From Streblospio benedicti (lineage: Eukaryota; Annelida; Polychaeta; Spionida; Spionidae), in assembly GCA_019095985.1 (NCBI GenBank), contig CM032660.1, positions 44,739,427-44,803,426 on the forward strand: a stretch of 64,000 nt of DNA, read 5' to 3'. This document shows positions 1 to 64,000 of this stretch, piece by piece. Made by a program: the position numbers and the translations under genes. Numbering within the stretch: position 1 is the stretch's first letter; each line of letters starts with the position of its first letter. Below the pieces are notes generated by a model, which worked only from the letters and a program-made list of their open reading frames with translations, did no database searches and was not told the origin of the DNA.

Positions 1-1165
1 ATGTTCATAATGGTGAGCTATTACTTGTTCGTCCCCATATACGGTCATTTTCACGTTTTTGCTTCTATAAAATGAAGAAAAGTCATATATGTGGGGGAAA
101 GGTATCTGGATAAATAAAGCCTAAACATATTGGAGATTATTATTTTGGCGATATCGCATCTCTTTCATGGCTGAGAATTTTGGTTAAAAGGATATAATCT
201 GATTGTCTTTTTTAAAATGGTAGATCCTTATAACCTACAAGACATGAGTTATATATGCTTAATATACTTGTCTTTTGCAATACTGCAATATATTCTATCA
301 CGGTGTGCGTCAACTGTCTCACGGTGTTGGGCAGTTTTGCAATGTTGTGCATTGTCAATTTTGTGGACCAATTCTCAAACAATACATTCATGTTCATATA
401 AGAATGGTATGAATTATGACAGAATGAAGTAGGCAATGTGTTCTTTCGAAGTCAATGCGTCCAAGCAACAAGTTTTGACAGACGAAATAGAGTATGTAAA
501 CTTTGTGGACCATAATGATACGTTATTACCTGCTAGGCATGTACCTATTATTGTAGTATCAACAACAGATATCTGATCCATCGAACAGTTCATGTCGCCT
601 AGGTCTGATCGATATATAAAAGTGAAAATTATCGTTTATTTGTGCAATTCCTACCAAAATGCTCCCAACTTGGTATTATATACTCCCAGCAACGTTTTAC
701 AATAACCTCATAAAGAAATGTGTCCACCACAGTGAGACAGTTGAAGCACTGTGTCTATAAGTGATTAAATGTTCGCATATACCACGGTATACCACGTACA
801 CCCTCCTGTAATCAGTGTTGTGCTTCGCTACTTTGTGATTGAATGAGCTTCCATTCACCGGTTCGCATATCATAGTACCATTATCACCACCAGGTGGCTA
901 CAAAACCTGCATTGTGGATATTTCTTAGACAAACATTGGATAGCACAAATGTATCTATCATTTCCTCCTATTACGCCCCAGTGTCACCGGGTCTGGTAGA
1001 TCTGAGACTAACAGGTATGTGTGTCATCTAGCGGCAAAAATGGTACTACGGTAGCACTAACTATTTTGATATAGACTATGCCACATAGCACCGAAAATGG
1101 TACTACGATAGCTCTATTAATTATTCATATACGCGAAGTGGTGTATATTGCGCTAGCCATAGCTG
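1..1165. other. No gene seen
   Basis: AT-rich sequence. A word of the form aatggtactacg occurs twice at 1038-1115 with similar surroundings, a small degenerate local duplication. Nothing else is supported. Confidence 0.5.
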
Positions 1166-1486
1166 AGGGAACGATCATAAATTATGATACCGGGGGGCGT
1201 CGTCCAATAAGGTGGGGGGTCGTCCAACTTTTCTGATTCCTTTTTTTCTTTTTCTTTTTTTTCTTTTTTTTGGGGGGGGGGGGGGCGCTGAACTTTTTTT
1301 TTTCACGCTACGGTATATTTTTTCAACTATTTTCTTTTAGCAATGCAATGACTAGAGGACTTTTTCTTTAGCGGGAGGGGGGTCACTCAACTTTTTAAAA
1401 TGGTGATGGGGGGTGTCAGTTAACTTTTTCTTCGAGCCCCAAAAAATGGACGACCCACCTGGTACCGTTATTTATGATCGGTCTCT
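1166..1486. mobile_element. MITE with about 40-bp terminal inverted repeats and long G runs
   Basis: The left end cgatcataaattatgatacc with gtcgtcc, and the right end ggacgacccacctggtaccg with tttatgatcgg, are imperfect inverted repeats. The interior has runs of G, T and poly-pyrimidine. About 320 bp, non-coding. G-rich ends and a TAA beside the right end suggest Harbinger-like, but the left target site (TGA) does not match exactly. Confidence 0.6.
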
Positions 1487-2335
1487 AAGGCATGTGATAT
1501 ATTAAATAAAAAGCTTGGTCCAGTAGCCCACAAAAGGAAATGAGACTGTAAGTGTCATTTGTTAGCATTGGGTAATAGGCTGTGCTATAGGAAGTTACTT
1601 GAGTTGTGACAAAAACCACAGACACATTTCCGGTGACAAGATTTGAACAATTACCATGTGACAAATACATTTAAAAATCTAATGCCGGCTTCTGTTAACA
1701 GGAGAAAAAATTGCCACAAACAAATATTTACTTTGCAAACCTTCTATTCCAACATGGGCGTATCAAACATTTCTTTAATGAAATATAGCAATTTGGAGGG
1801 ACTGCTCATACTCTTGTCACCAGAAGGAAGAAAATTCCGCACCGGTTGGTTTTGTTACTTCCGAAAGTAAATTACAAATGAAGAGAATTGATATGCTATT
1901 ACAAGCAAGATGTTGTTTATAAACGATAAAAAATGACAATGATTATAAAAAAAATTATTTTCATTCTATTCTAATGTTTTGTTCAATAAATTGTCACAAT
2001 GGTGAAGGGTATAGATCTAACTGTATTTAAAATGGTTAAAAAATGTTTATTTTAAATACAATCATTGATGAAGCATTAAAATTTGATTCACATTTTTAAT
2101 AATTTGCCTTTTTGAATTTTTCAAATGTAAATCTTATGCTATTTTATATGTTCATAAAAAGAATGTTGCCATGATATTTACATTTGTACATGCATGTATT
2201 CTATTCTGAAGATTATAATATTGTGGCATTGATTTTGTTTCTGTGGTTTATCGACAACTTAGAACTTGAATTACGCAGCAAAAATGTTTGTGATACCTGT
2301 ATTAATACTTCTTGTGCAGATCAGTAATAAAAGGC
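1487..2335. other. No gene seen apart from possible 3' UTR of the 2336-2842 ORF
   Basis: AT-rich. The stretch up to about 2030 on the minus strand may be the 3' UTR of the coiled-coil ORF. Otherwise nothing is recognised. Confidence 0.4.
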
Positions 2336-2842
2336 TTACAGTAAGTCTAGTCCATGTTCACTTTGTACTCTATCTCCCAGCATGTGCGCATCAAGTTCCG
2401 AAAACAGCCTCAGGGTCTGCTCTGATGCCTGCCGAACGTAGTGGTGTGTTGCTTCGAGCTTAATGTCCAGCCGCTCTGTCTCCGACACAAGCGCCTTCTT
2501 GTCTTCCACCAGCTTGTGCATGCGCTCCTTTTCCTTCTCCATCGCTTCCAGCTGCTCTCTTAACTGTGCGTCAATGGTTTGCTTCTCCGTCATGAGCTGC
2601 TCGTTCTGGCTGTTGAGAAGGGACGCCTCCTCCTGCAGCTTGATGTTGGTGCTTTGCTGGCTCTCCATGGCACGGTCCAGCAGCCCGAGCACATACCACG
2701 TAGACTCCATCACAGCTTCTTTGGACATGGAGTTATTGAGCATGCCAGTGAATACAGAGTGCTGGACAGCCTCAATATACTCCTGCGAAGTTTCTCCCAT
2801 CTCGGATTTGAGATCTTCCAAATGGGCAAAGTGTTGCGACAT
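2336..2842 (-). CDS. Intronless ORF for a 168-residue coiled-coil protein, unidentified
   Basis: ATG at 2842, TAA at 2336-2338. Residues 1-60 (QHFAHLEDLKSEMGETSQEY, then SVFTGMLNNSMSKEAVMEST) look like a packed helical domain. Residues 60-150 are a continuous charged coiled coil (KLQEEASLLNSQNEQLMTEK, then LREQLEAMEKEKERMHKLVE). The ORF is clearly richer in GC than its AT-rich surroundings, which supports coding. The minus strand has AATAAA near 2047-2052, about 285 bases after the stop. I do not recognise the family; the size and shape recall kinetochore, augmin or trafficking coiled-coil subunits, but nothing specific. It could be a complete single-exon gene, a retrocopy or one exon of a longer gene; no obvious acceptor precedes the ATG. 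On the same strand as WDR47 and downstream of it. Confidence 0.65.
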   Translation of the reverse strand: MSQHFAHLEDLKSEMGETSQEYIEAVQHSVFTGMLNNSMSKEAVMESTWYVLGLLDRAMESQQSTNIKLQEEASLLNSQNEQLMTEKQTIDAQLREQLEAMEKEKERMHKLVEDKKALVSETERLDIKLEATHHYVRQASEQTLRLFSELDAHMLGDRVQSEHGLDLL

Positions 2843-3741
2843 GCTGGGCTGTAGCGTGTAATAGACTACTAGTACTATTATTAATATTTGGTGTTTATGA
2901 CTAAACGTATAACAAAAGGTGTAAATCTGTTTATCTCATCTGAACGTTAAACGTACATACGATTATTTGTTACGCGCGCGCTGTCTATGCATACGTCAAA
3001 CCTACAGTCTAGATCCGAATTTTTTTACGTCTAACGTAAAACTATCCACGTGCACCGAAGTGCGTTCTCCCATATGCAAACATATAGATTTTGTTCGATT
3101 TTGCGCAAAATTAGATGAGTTTGTTAGAAATAATTCAAATATGACAAGTTATGTGTGTAACAAAATGAATGAACGTAATAAATTTGTCAATTTCATGCTC
3201 TTGCTGTCTATCATTTTCATTTACAAATGCCGGGTGTTTTAGAGGTGACACGAACATAATGGAGGCAGCTAAATGGAGGGCAACGTTTGTGGTTAATATG
3301 CCACTTATAGTTATCAATGCAATGTGTACTTTTTGTACAGAAATGACAGCCGAATGAAAGTCAGACAAACATTTTTCTTAAATCGGTGCAAATGTCAACA
3401 CTAAAGAACTGTCCGTTGCATAATCACAGTTATAAACCGAGTTATAAACATAACACGTGCGTTTGTTTATGATGCGTACGTATGTGCGTGTGTTGCGTTT
3501 TGATAAGACACAGGAGCTCGCCCGTGTTTATAAACCCAAGCAGCGTAAGGTGATGGAGATCTGTTGCATTCAAAGCCGCGTCCCACTGCTTCCGGCGCAC
3601 TGGGAACTTACTGGGAACTTACGTCCAGCTCATAAAAATAGGTCGGACAGCTAGATTTTTTCACCTACGCTGAGCATCTGCCGACTACGCCGACCCTACA
3701 TCCACCTAACGTTCGTTGTACGCTGTGTGTGCGTGACAAGA

Positions 3742-5230
3742 TGATATTTATTGTTTGTTTCCACCACATTGGTCAATACAAATATAACATAATATAAAAC
3801 AATATAATAATAATGATAACAATAAGTATAACAATAATAATTATTCATTAACAAAAAAATAAGATAATAGGAATCAATTAAAATAATAATAATATAAATT
3901 GTTTAGAGTCTAGATGTTTTACATATTCGTTAGGACTGCAAACCTTGTGATCTTTTATTGAAACTTATGGAGCAAAACTCAGCTACTTCAGATATAATAT
4001 TACTTCCAGCATTGACTAAATAAAAAGCTTTTTGAGAACATGATAAAGACATGAAATTATGATTTGAAGTTGTTATAATATTGAATAATTTTGATCTTTC
4101 ACTTTGATTAAAATCACAAGAAATAAAAAAATGACATTCATCATCAATAACATTTTTTGTACAAAATTTACATAATCTATCACGATGGGGTATAAGGCAT
4201 CGACCATTTGATCTCAGGGGGGGCAGCAAAAATATTGACAAAAATAACGCAAGGCTGAAAATTGGTGAAAAAAATAATAGGGTTTCATTTGACTAGAAAA
4301 AAAATAAATAATTGTCAAATATGCCTTTAAACAGCTTTATACAGCTTAAAAAATAATTGAGGGTCAGTAATCTAAGAAAAAAATAATAATTGTCAAATTT
4401 CATGAAAAAAAATAATTGAAGCTAAAAATGAAAAAGCTACCCCCCACCCCACCCCCCACCCCCCGCTGAGATCAAATGCTCGATGCCTAATAGGACGGTA
4501 ATATCTTCCCCTCTCTACTTCTAAACAATGAACACTTATTCTAAGTAAAGTTTTTAATTTCATATAAATATTCCTCTTAATTGAAGTTATTTTTACAGGA
4601 GCTATACCATTCTAGCTTGGCTCCTTCTCTTAATATATTATTTTTCCAACTACTGAAATACACCTGTTTACATATATCTAAAATTTCACAGTTGTTGAGG
4701 TTACAAACCTCTTCTACAAATTTATTTAAAGTTTTCTCCATGATGTTTTTAAGTCCAGTGTTTTCAGACCTTTGCTATCAAGGTTCATACAAATTTGATA
4801 AGTAGTTTTAAGCAGAGTTCCATCAGCAATATCATTTAGCCTACGTACATATTTTACCAAATTCAATATAATATCTATGTATACCGGAAACAATCCTAAT
4901 TCACCTCTGACACCATCATTACAATCTTTTCTGATAACTCCCAGAACGTATTTACCAAAATTCAGAATTACATTCTCAAAGGGTAAGTTATCAGCTGACT
5001 TATGCAAGTTGGTATTACAGAAAGCACCCCAAATTTCAGAGCCGTAAGTTCCAATTGGTAATATCAGCTTTTTTAACAAATTCATCAACACTTTGGGCAT
5101 TAAATGTTGATTATTAATTAGAGATTTTAGCATAAACGTAGATTTCATGGCTTTATTTTTTCAAAGCGTGCTTAGCCTCTGTAAAATTGTCAGCGATTGA
5201 GAATTCAATCTCCAAATATTTATAGCGTGT
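3742..5230 (-). mobile_element. 5'-truncated LINE (Jockey/CR1-like), 3' part of the second ORF
   Basis: On the minus strand the reverse-transcriptase C-terminal region is readable at 5148-4726 (LILPIGTYGSEIWGAF, then GVRGELGLFPVYIDIILNLV), extending to about 5227 (YLEIEFSIADNFTEAKHAL) with at least one frame break. A C-terminal zinc knuckle C-x2-C-x9-H-x4-C (CKFCTKNVIDDECHFFISC) lies near 4170, with a stop at 3930. The 3' end is AT-rich and finishes ACAATAAATATCATC near 3742. Truncated at the 5' end as is usual for LINEs, with frame breaks and a MITE inside; inactive. Confidence 0.8.
4196..4487. mobile_element. Harbinger-like MITE inserted in the LINE, TAA duplicated
   Basis: 292 bp with 22-bp ends GGCATCGACCATTTGATCTC and, reverse-complemented, GGCATCGAGCATTTGATCTC (one mismatch). 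TAA lies on both sides (4193-4195 and 4488-4490). Removing the element and one TAA joins the LINE reading RYYRPI to IPHRDRLCKF, as expected of the family at this point. A 3-bp TAA/TTA target and GGC ends indicate PIF/Harbinger. Non-coding, with poly-A-rich interior and C-rich right part. Confidence 0.8.
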
Positions 5231-6790
5231 GACCACTGTGGTGTGACGCTCGCTGCCCGTACGGCGGCAAAATATTTCTAGGAAGATTATCGATCGGTCC
5301 TCTATTTTTTCTCCCCCCTAGCGCATAGTCAACTCACAGCCGCCGCACGGCGTAAGAAAAGCAGACAGTGAAAGCAAGGTCAGCGTAACCCCAACGCAAA
5401 ACTGACGCACAAGAAAACAATCTGGGTGTGACGCTCGCTTTTGGGCTACTCAAAATATCGAAAGCGTAAACGGCATACGCCGATCGATAATCCATTGATT
5501 TTTTTACGTCGACCGTACGCCAAACATACGTCAAACCTACGCCAAACATGCGCCTAAAGGCCGTCCCACTAGTTTCGCCGTATGGTCGACGCATAAATTC
5601 TAGGGATTTCCAGGCAAAAAAATTTATACGTTGAGCATCTGCTGATAGATAATCCCTTTTGGCATTAAATGATTTCTCCCCCCTAGCGCATAGTCAACTC
5701 ACAGCCGCCGCAAACCCGGCGTAAGAAAAGCAGACAGTGAAAGCAAAGTCAGCGTAACGGTTACTTACTAACCCCAACGCAAAACTGACGCACAAGAAAA
5801 CAATCTGGGTGTGACGTGCATCGAGATTACGCTGACCTTGCGTTCACTATCTGCTAACAGCTGAACATACGTCTACAATACGTTGAACGCCTGCTGAATT
5901 TACGCCATCGTACGCTCAAGGTGCGCCAAGCTTACGCCAACATTTTTATCTGCCGAGCATCTGCTCCCAATACGCGGCGCATGTTCTCCGCATGTTTGGC
6001 GTATGTTTGACATATGTTTGGCGTATGTTCGACGTATAAAAATCAATGGATTATTGATTTTTGTACGCTGGCGTTTGTCATTTACGCTTTGATGTTTTGT
6101 GCAGCCCAAAGTATTGGCAGCGTAAATGAATGGACCGATCGATAATCTTCTTAGAAATTTTTTGCCGCCGTATGGGCAGCGAGCGTCACACGAGCGTCAC
6201 ACGCACGTAGAGTGGAAAGTCGGCGTATGGTCGACGTAGTCGGCAGATGCTTAACGCGCAGATGAAAAAATCTGGCTATCCGACCGATTTCTATCAGCTG
6301 GGCGTAAGTTCCCAGTAAGTTCCCAGTGCGTGAGAAGCAGTGGGACGCGGCTTTAACATGAGCCGGGTGTTGGGATCAGATGCTCAGCAGATGAAAACGT
6401 TGGCGTAAGCTTAGCGCACCTTGAGCGTACGATGGCGTACATTCAGCAGGTGTTCAACTTATTGTAGACGTATGTTCAGCGTTAGCAGATAGTGAACGCA
6501 AGGTCAGCGTAACTCTGACGCACGCCACACCCAGATTTTTTTCTTATGCGTCGGTTGTGCGTTGGGGTTATGCTGACCTTGCTTTCATCGTCTGCTTTTC
6601 TTACGCCTGGTTTGTGCCAGCCTTGCGCCGGCTGCGAGTTGATTATGCGCTGGGATAAAAAAAAAACATTTAATGCCAAAAGGGGTTATCTATCAGCAGA
6701 TGCTAGACGCATAAATTTTTTTGCCTGGAAATCCCTAGAATTTATGGGTCGACCATACGGCGAAACTAGTGGGCCTATAGTCTGCTATTG

Positions 6791-7465
6791 TCTGCTCTGG
6801 AGCTACTAGGGGGGTGCGGCGGAAGGAAAGGGGAGATGGCATTTAATAATTTCCCCATCTGTTTACCATGGGTAGCTGGTAGAGTGATGGAGTATAGAGG
6901 GTGGCAATAAACAGCGAGTATCCTGTTCTGACCTGTTTTGACCCACACATCACATTCAAAACTGTTTATTGATTTGCCAGGCATATTAAATGGTTATGTT
7001 GCCAGATTTAATTGGTTCCTGATCTCACCCGTTTCGCTGCTTGGGTAGCCAACTAGTTTATATATAAATTGTTCCAAATTAACATCGAAAGACGGACTCA
7101 CAACTGGCTGTCGGCAGTTTCTGTGGACATGCATCTATTACATTTAAAAAATCATTATGGTTTAATGGTTTTAGATTTGAAATCACACCTACTAAAAACG
7201 TTTTTTTTTCACAATACACATGTACTGCTTTCACGATATGTAAAAATGTGTTATGAAAGACATAACTTAAGATACATATGGTTGAGATAACAGACAAGTA
7301 TGTAAGCTTGGGGTTCAGCCATATAATCTTTAATAGTTCGCTGCTTGGGATGATGGTATCATTCTGGTCTCACAAGCTTGGGATGGTGAGTTTGAGTCCC
7401 ACCAGGCCCATTTTTATAGCGTCAAATGGAATAACAAATAATAACAAATAATAACAAAAAATAAT
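6791..7465. other. No gene seen; tRNA-like SINE head at 7325-7420
   Basis: AT-rich sequence. GGTGAGTTTGAGTCCCACC at 7384-7402 is a B box preceded by tRNA-like sequence from 7331. Simple ataacaaataataacaaata repeats follow, just downstream of the proposed WDR47 poly(A) site. Nothing else supported. Confidence 0.45.
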
Positions 7466-10400
7466 TAATAGTCTTTTCAGTATATTTATTGACCATCAAT
7501 TAACATAAGCATACCGCTATGTACATGACGTGCTCAAATAATCAGTGACTCATACCAGCAAAACATGCCTTTTTAGTTTCATTTCATCATCACAGACAAG
7601 ACCCATCTTTACATCGAAAGTCAGCAATTCAGAAATAAAGCTAAAACGGTACCTTTGCCCAAAATCAGCAGATGGCTGCTGACGTCAAACCAACAAATGC
7701 AAGAAATAGCAAGTACATAGAAGACAGAACAAAATACTTGGTGTAATGCGTCCACTGTGGAACATATCATGCCCAGGTTATCATGTCATAATCTTGTGCA
7801 TAATCACCATGCAATTACCATTGTTATTTCAACAACCATTGCGGACACAACAATAATAAGTATTCAAAGTCATATTGATCACAAAAAAAACTATATTCTT
7901 CAATTATCCAATACACCATTGCTACCAACTCGTTCACTAACCACTGTGTAACTCCAGGTGATGTGAATGCGAAGATGAATAACTGTAACTCACTTCAAAC
8001 TTGCAAGACATAAATACATATCAATGAATATGTACACTTCATATAGATAACTCCCAACAATATCATAGCAAATGCACCCCTAAAATAACATAAGTAGCCA
8101 AGAATTTTCAAATATTACAGCAAGTCATTACACTCTTAGATGTAATCTAATTTCCATCAAACACAAATATCAATGATAAAGAATAACTATTATTAGGCCA
8201 ACATGCAATTTTTAAATAACAAACATGACCTTGTTTTATCTCCAATACATTACAAGCACCTGTATAATACATTATAATAGCATCTTTTTTGTCTTGGTTT
8301 ACAAAATCAAGAGATTCTACTGGGACAAATTTGGCACAGAAATTATGAGACAAAGAAAAGAAAATCAACGTATCAAATTTGTGCCTGTATAAGAATTAAA
8401 TACAAGAATTAGATATTTGATGGGAGGAAATATATCACAACTTCTGTATGGTAAGTCTCTCACATCTTCATATTGAAACACACCTTAAACTTTTTTCATT
8501 AGTATCAATAAACATCTAAATATGTTTGTTGCATCTATATGTAATAATCATCAGGTCATCAGGTCCGAATATTTATAATTGAAATAGAGATCAGGCTTTA
8601 TAATACTTAGCTCTGCAAGCAGCAACAACAACGGTGCAAATACAAAGTGCTTAAAATATCTATTATATAGCAATAAAACCACTGACGAAATTCTCTTCTT
8701 GCAAATGAGTCCATTTCACAATAGTTACTTTGCATATCTTTATATATACGGTATATATACAGGAGATAGTTCATCTTTCCACTGTAATCAACGTGTTACG
8801 AAGATTCATCAAAACACACACATTCTGAACTATGTTCAATATATAGCATTAATCCACAGTAAAACTGTTGATACTTAAATAGTTTTCACGCAAACCTCAT
8901 CCACCCCATCAGTGCCATAATAACATTTTATTTCATCAACAGCTTAGACATTGGCTCTAAAAGATCCACTTGTAGAAACTAAATGTCAAAGATTTTGCTT
9001 GGGTAAGTTAAACTATTTGAACAGGTAATTTTGCTTGTACTTTTAAAAACATAAGATTACAAGCTGTTAATCTTTCCACAGTATCATAAGGATGTCAGAA
9101 GGATTATGTACAAAATGCAGTTTTGATACATAGTAAATAATGTAGTAATCTATCGTTACACAATTACAAAAGCTGTATAGTATGGTTCCACTCATATAAC
9201 TAGAAAACACACTAATTAGTAACACACTAATCAGTCTATTTCAAACAAAATGAGGAAAAAAAAACAATACATGGGTACTTTGGGACAAGTTATAAGAAAC
9301 GTTAAATTACATAATACAGACATATAGAACAGAATGCAATCATGTAAATACAATGTAAACTTGACGAATACTGGTAAGAAATACACTGATTAAATGAAGA
9401 TAATTTCCACTCTTGTATGGATTCAACGAGACATTAAGACTTTAACAACATGGTTAATAAATAGAACACAAACATGAACAAAACGGGACTCGCAAAGTAA
9501 AATGACTAGGTTTTCAGGGTTAATTTGGAAAAATTAAGGTTTTTGTTTTTAAAGCACTCTAAATAAAACTACTAATTTTACATTGTCATTGCTCGTTTGT
9601 GATTTGCCAATTTCATACCAATGTACAAATCATTATACTTTTCATAGGATCAGTTTGGGTAACATAGGTAAAATAGCAGCAAAATTCATGCGCAATAAAA
9701 ACAGAATGAAATGGTTAGTCAGAAAATTCTATATACGGGTTAAGAATCCAGAATTATGTCATGGAATATTTTGAACCAGATATTATATACAGAAACGGAG
9801 ACTGATAGAAATATTTACAGAAACCGCACAGCATCAAAAATGAAAAATACTTTAAATTATCTGTCACCAAAAATAAGTAAAATTACATTGATAATAATTA
9901 TTCACAAAATTAAACTACTATGTTCAATTTATGTTGAGAGAAAACTTTTGATACTGTCGGTGAATTCCAAGGCACATATAAACATTCAATAAATATATTT
10001 ATAATGGTATGTTTTACATATATGACCCTAGGTGCAGTGCTAATAACATGATAGCAAGCTGCTACCTTCAAATTTTGATTAAATTTCATTCTAGCACATG
10101 AAACAACAATGTCGCTGAAACCGATAGAAACACAGGTTTAAAACCATGTAGTAACTGAAGGTTAATGTTATAATAATATTTTACCCAATAAAATATTAAA
10201 AACACACACTGCATCGAGTTTGGAATGATTGTCAGAATATCACAAGAAAAAAAACACATAAATTAAAACATCATTTCAGTAAGTTACAATATTGTTATGA
10301 AAATGTCTACTTCAAAATATGGAGAAAAAACAATTATTGCCTAATTCAAAATATGGTAAAAAAATATTTAATGCAAGATTGTTTCTTCAAATCTTTGCAT

Positions 10401-11421
10401 ATTTAAAAAAAAAACATTCTTGCCAAGTATAGTAACTCATAAAATGCTATCAAACTGTAATTCAAAATTTGTTCAAAATAACATTTAGCTATGATATTTA
10501 CAAAAGTTTACCAGTAAAAAAAAATGTTTCTAGACCGTAAGGTATGTGAATAACTAATTAAATTGATAAGAACAAGTAGTACACGTATATAGAACCTAAT
10601 GAAGTGTCACAGACTGTTATAGAACATGAGAAATTCAGCACCAAAAAGAAACAATACTCAAGAGCAAACATTAGTCAACATAACAGCCAACAGAATTTTC
10701 ATCTTCAAAATTTACTAAATCTTTGCAGCAAGAATTGAAATGTTTTTATCTTCATTATCACTTACACAATACTATCCATTTTTTTTATAAACACTATTCC
10801 ATCTATATGCTCTGTAAGCCAATGGAAAATATATTAAATGTGCAAAAACTCCTATTTAACAAAATCTAACAATGCAGTGCAAAGGATTAAATATTACTTA
10901 TCTTAACCTTATCTGCCGATGCCTAACCTAGCTTAAGTACTTGTCTATTGTCTACTACATTTCAAACAATCTATCATTCTACCTGATTCTACTATTTTAA
11001 CAATTTTTTAAGTCTGAAAAACATAAATCAACCTTCATGATCAAAATATTCTTAAATAAACATCACACTCATTTACAGACTGAAAAATAAACCAAGAACG
11101 AGGAATATGTGAATATTGTAAATAAAAATCAAAATAAATTACAAACAGGAATACACAAAATATAATAACAGTAATGACTCCATTATTTTTCATATCACTT
11201 CATGTGTGCCACATTATAACCTGAATGACAATTTCAAATCAATAAAGCTCTTCTTTAATTTAAAGAAATTCTGTTAAATTCTTAGATTCAATTTTACACC
11301 CTGAAACTCTGAATTGTCTTATTTTGTTTTAGTTCTTTTCTAAAAAGTTAAAGTATTATTTTTTATCTCTCTTGATCATAAGCAAAAGTAGAATATCTCT
11401 TTTTACGGTAGCCTCTGTCAC
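7466..11421 (-). other. Candidate long 3' UTR of WDR47
   Basis: About 4 kb of AT-rich sequence downstream of the stop codon, with no supported ORF and almost none of the MITE families that crowd the introns. At 7485-7490 the minus strand reads AATAAA, followed by a U/GU-rich stretch (TTTTTTGTTATTATTTG), which is the layout of a polyadenylation site. Another AATAAA occurs near 8930. A 3' UTR is inferred from this layout only. Confidence 0.4.

Positions 11422-64000
<52,579 letters not shown>

Larger units (their letters stand above)
3571..6790. repeat. Palindromic repeat cluster rich in GGCGTA/TACGCC
   Basis: Several long inverted pairs: 3571-3722 with 6225-6357; 5240-5300 with 6130-6192; 5564-5670 with 6667-6773; 5826-5975 with 6368-6512. 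One block occurs as direct copies at 5312-5430 and 5680-5815 and inverted at 6530-6655. It is CpG-rich (tacgcc, ggcgta, acgttgagcatctgc), unlike the AT-rich genome around it. The LINE at 3742-5230 interrupts the left part. Probably a foldback-type DNA repeat; the family is not known to me. Related scraps lie at 2960-3060. Confidence 0.75.

Noticed and set aside
2463-2861. 132-codon plus-strand frame
   Set aside because: Antisense shadow of the coiled-coil ORF; Ser/Cys/Leu composition is the usual mirror of a Glu/Lys/Gln-rich coiled coil.
5334-6809. Several 65-87 codon frames in the palindromic cluster
   Set aside because: They are produced by the repeated GGCGTA blocks in both orientations and share peptide pieces for that reason.

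Overview
The window is animal nuclear DNA: GC-richer exons with GT-AG junctions sit in long AT-rich introns packed with short MITEs and tRNA-derived SINEs, and there is one 100-N assembly gap at 13248-13347. The protein sequence and repeat style suggest a marine invertebrate, probably a lophotrochozoan such as a mollusc. That placement is an inference of modest confidence.

Almost the whole window from 11.4 kb to the right edge is one gene on the minus strand, the orthologue of WDR47 (nemitin), a microtubule-associated LisH/CTLH/WD40 protein. Its N-terminal part lies beyond base 64000. Fifteen coding exons could be placed by splice sites and codon phase. Joined, they give an open frame of 828 residues: Ser/Pro-rich linker (63.0-64.0 kb), coiled coil (61.9-62.6 kb), a 273-residue Asn/Gln-rich prion-like exon (56.7-57.5 kb), a small linker exon (51.1 kb), then the C-terminal WD40 propeller in nine exons (19.7-11.4 kb).

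The most unusual feature lies in the 31-kb intron before the WD40 exons: a single uninterrupted open exon of 2174 codons (26078-32599) on the same strand. It has its own ATG in a strong Kozak context, an in-frame stop just upstream, and a phase-0 donor at its 3' end that fits the phase-0 acceptor of the first WD40 exon. I infer an alternative-promoter giant isoform of about 2499 residues: a large disordered Ser-rich arm carrying four TEAY-type repeats, joined to the WDR47 propeller.

The last two WDR47 exons occur twice (11.4-12.8 kb and 14.6-15.1 kb), once on each side of the N gap. The right-hand contig starts with the sequence that ends the left-hand contig, so this is most simply two unmerged haplotypes and not a real duplication. 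The two copies differ by indels of about 0.8 kb and 0.25 kb.

The first 7.4 kb downstream of WDR47 hold a small intronless coiled-coil ORF (2.3-2.8 kb) and a nested repeat pile: a palindromic repeat rich in GGCGTA/TACGCC motifs, a 5'-truncated LINE inserted in it, and a Harbinger-like MITE with a clean TAA duplication inserted in the LINE. Introns hold about twenty copies of a pogo-like MITE family with ends TACAGTAGAACCTC. No viral, LTR or CRISPR element was seen.
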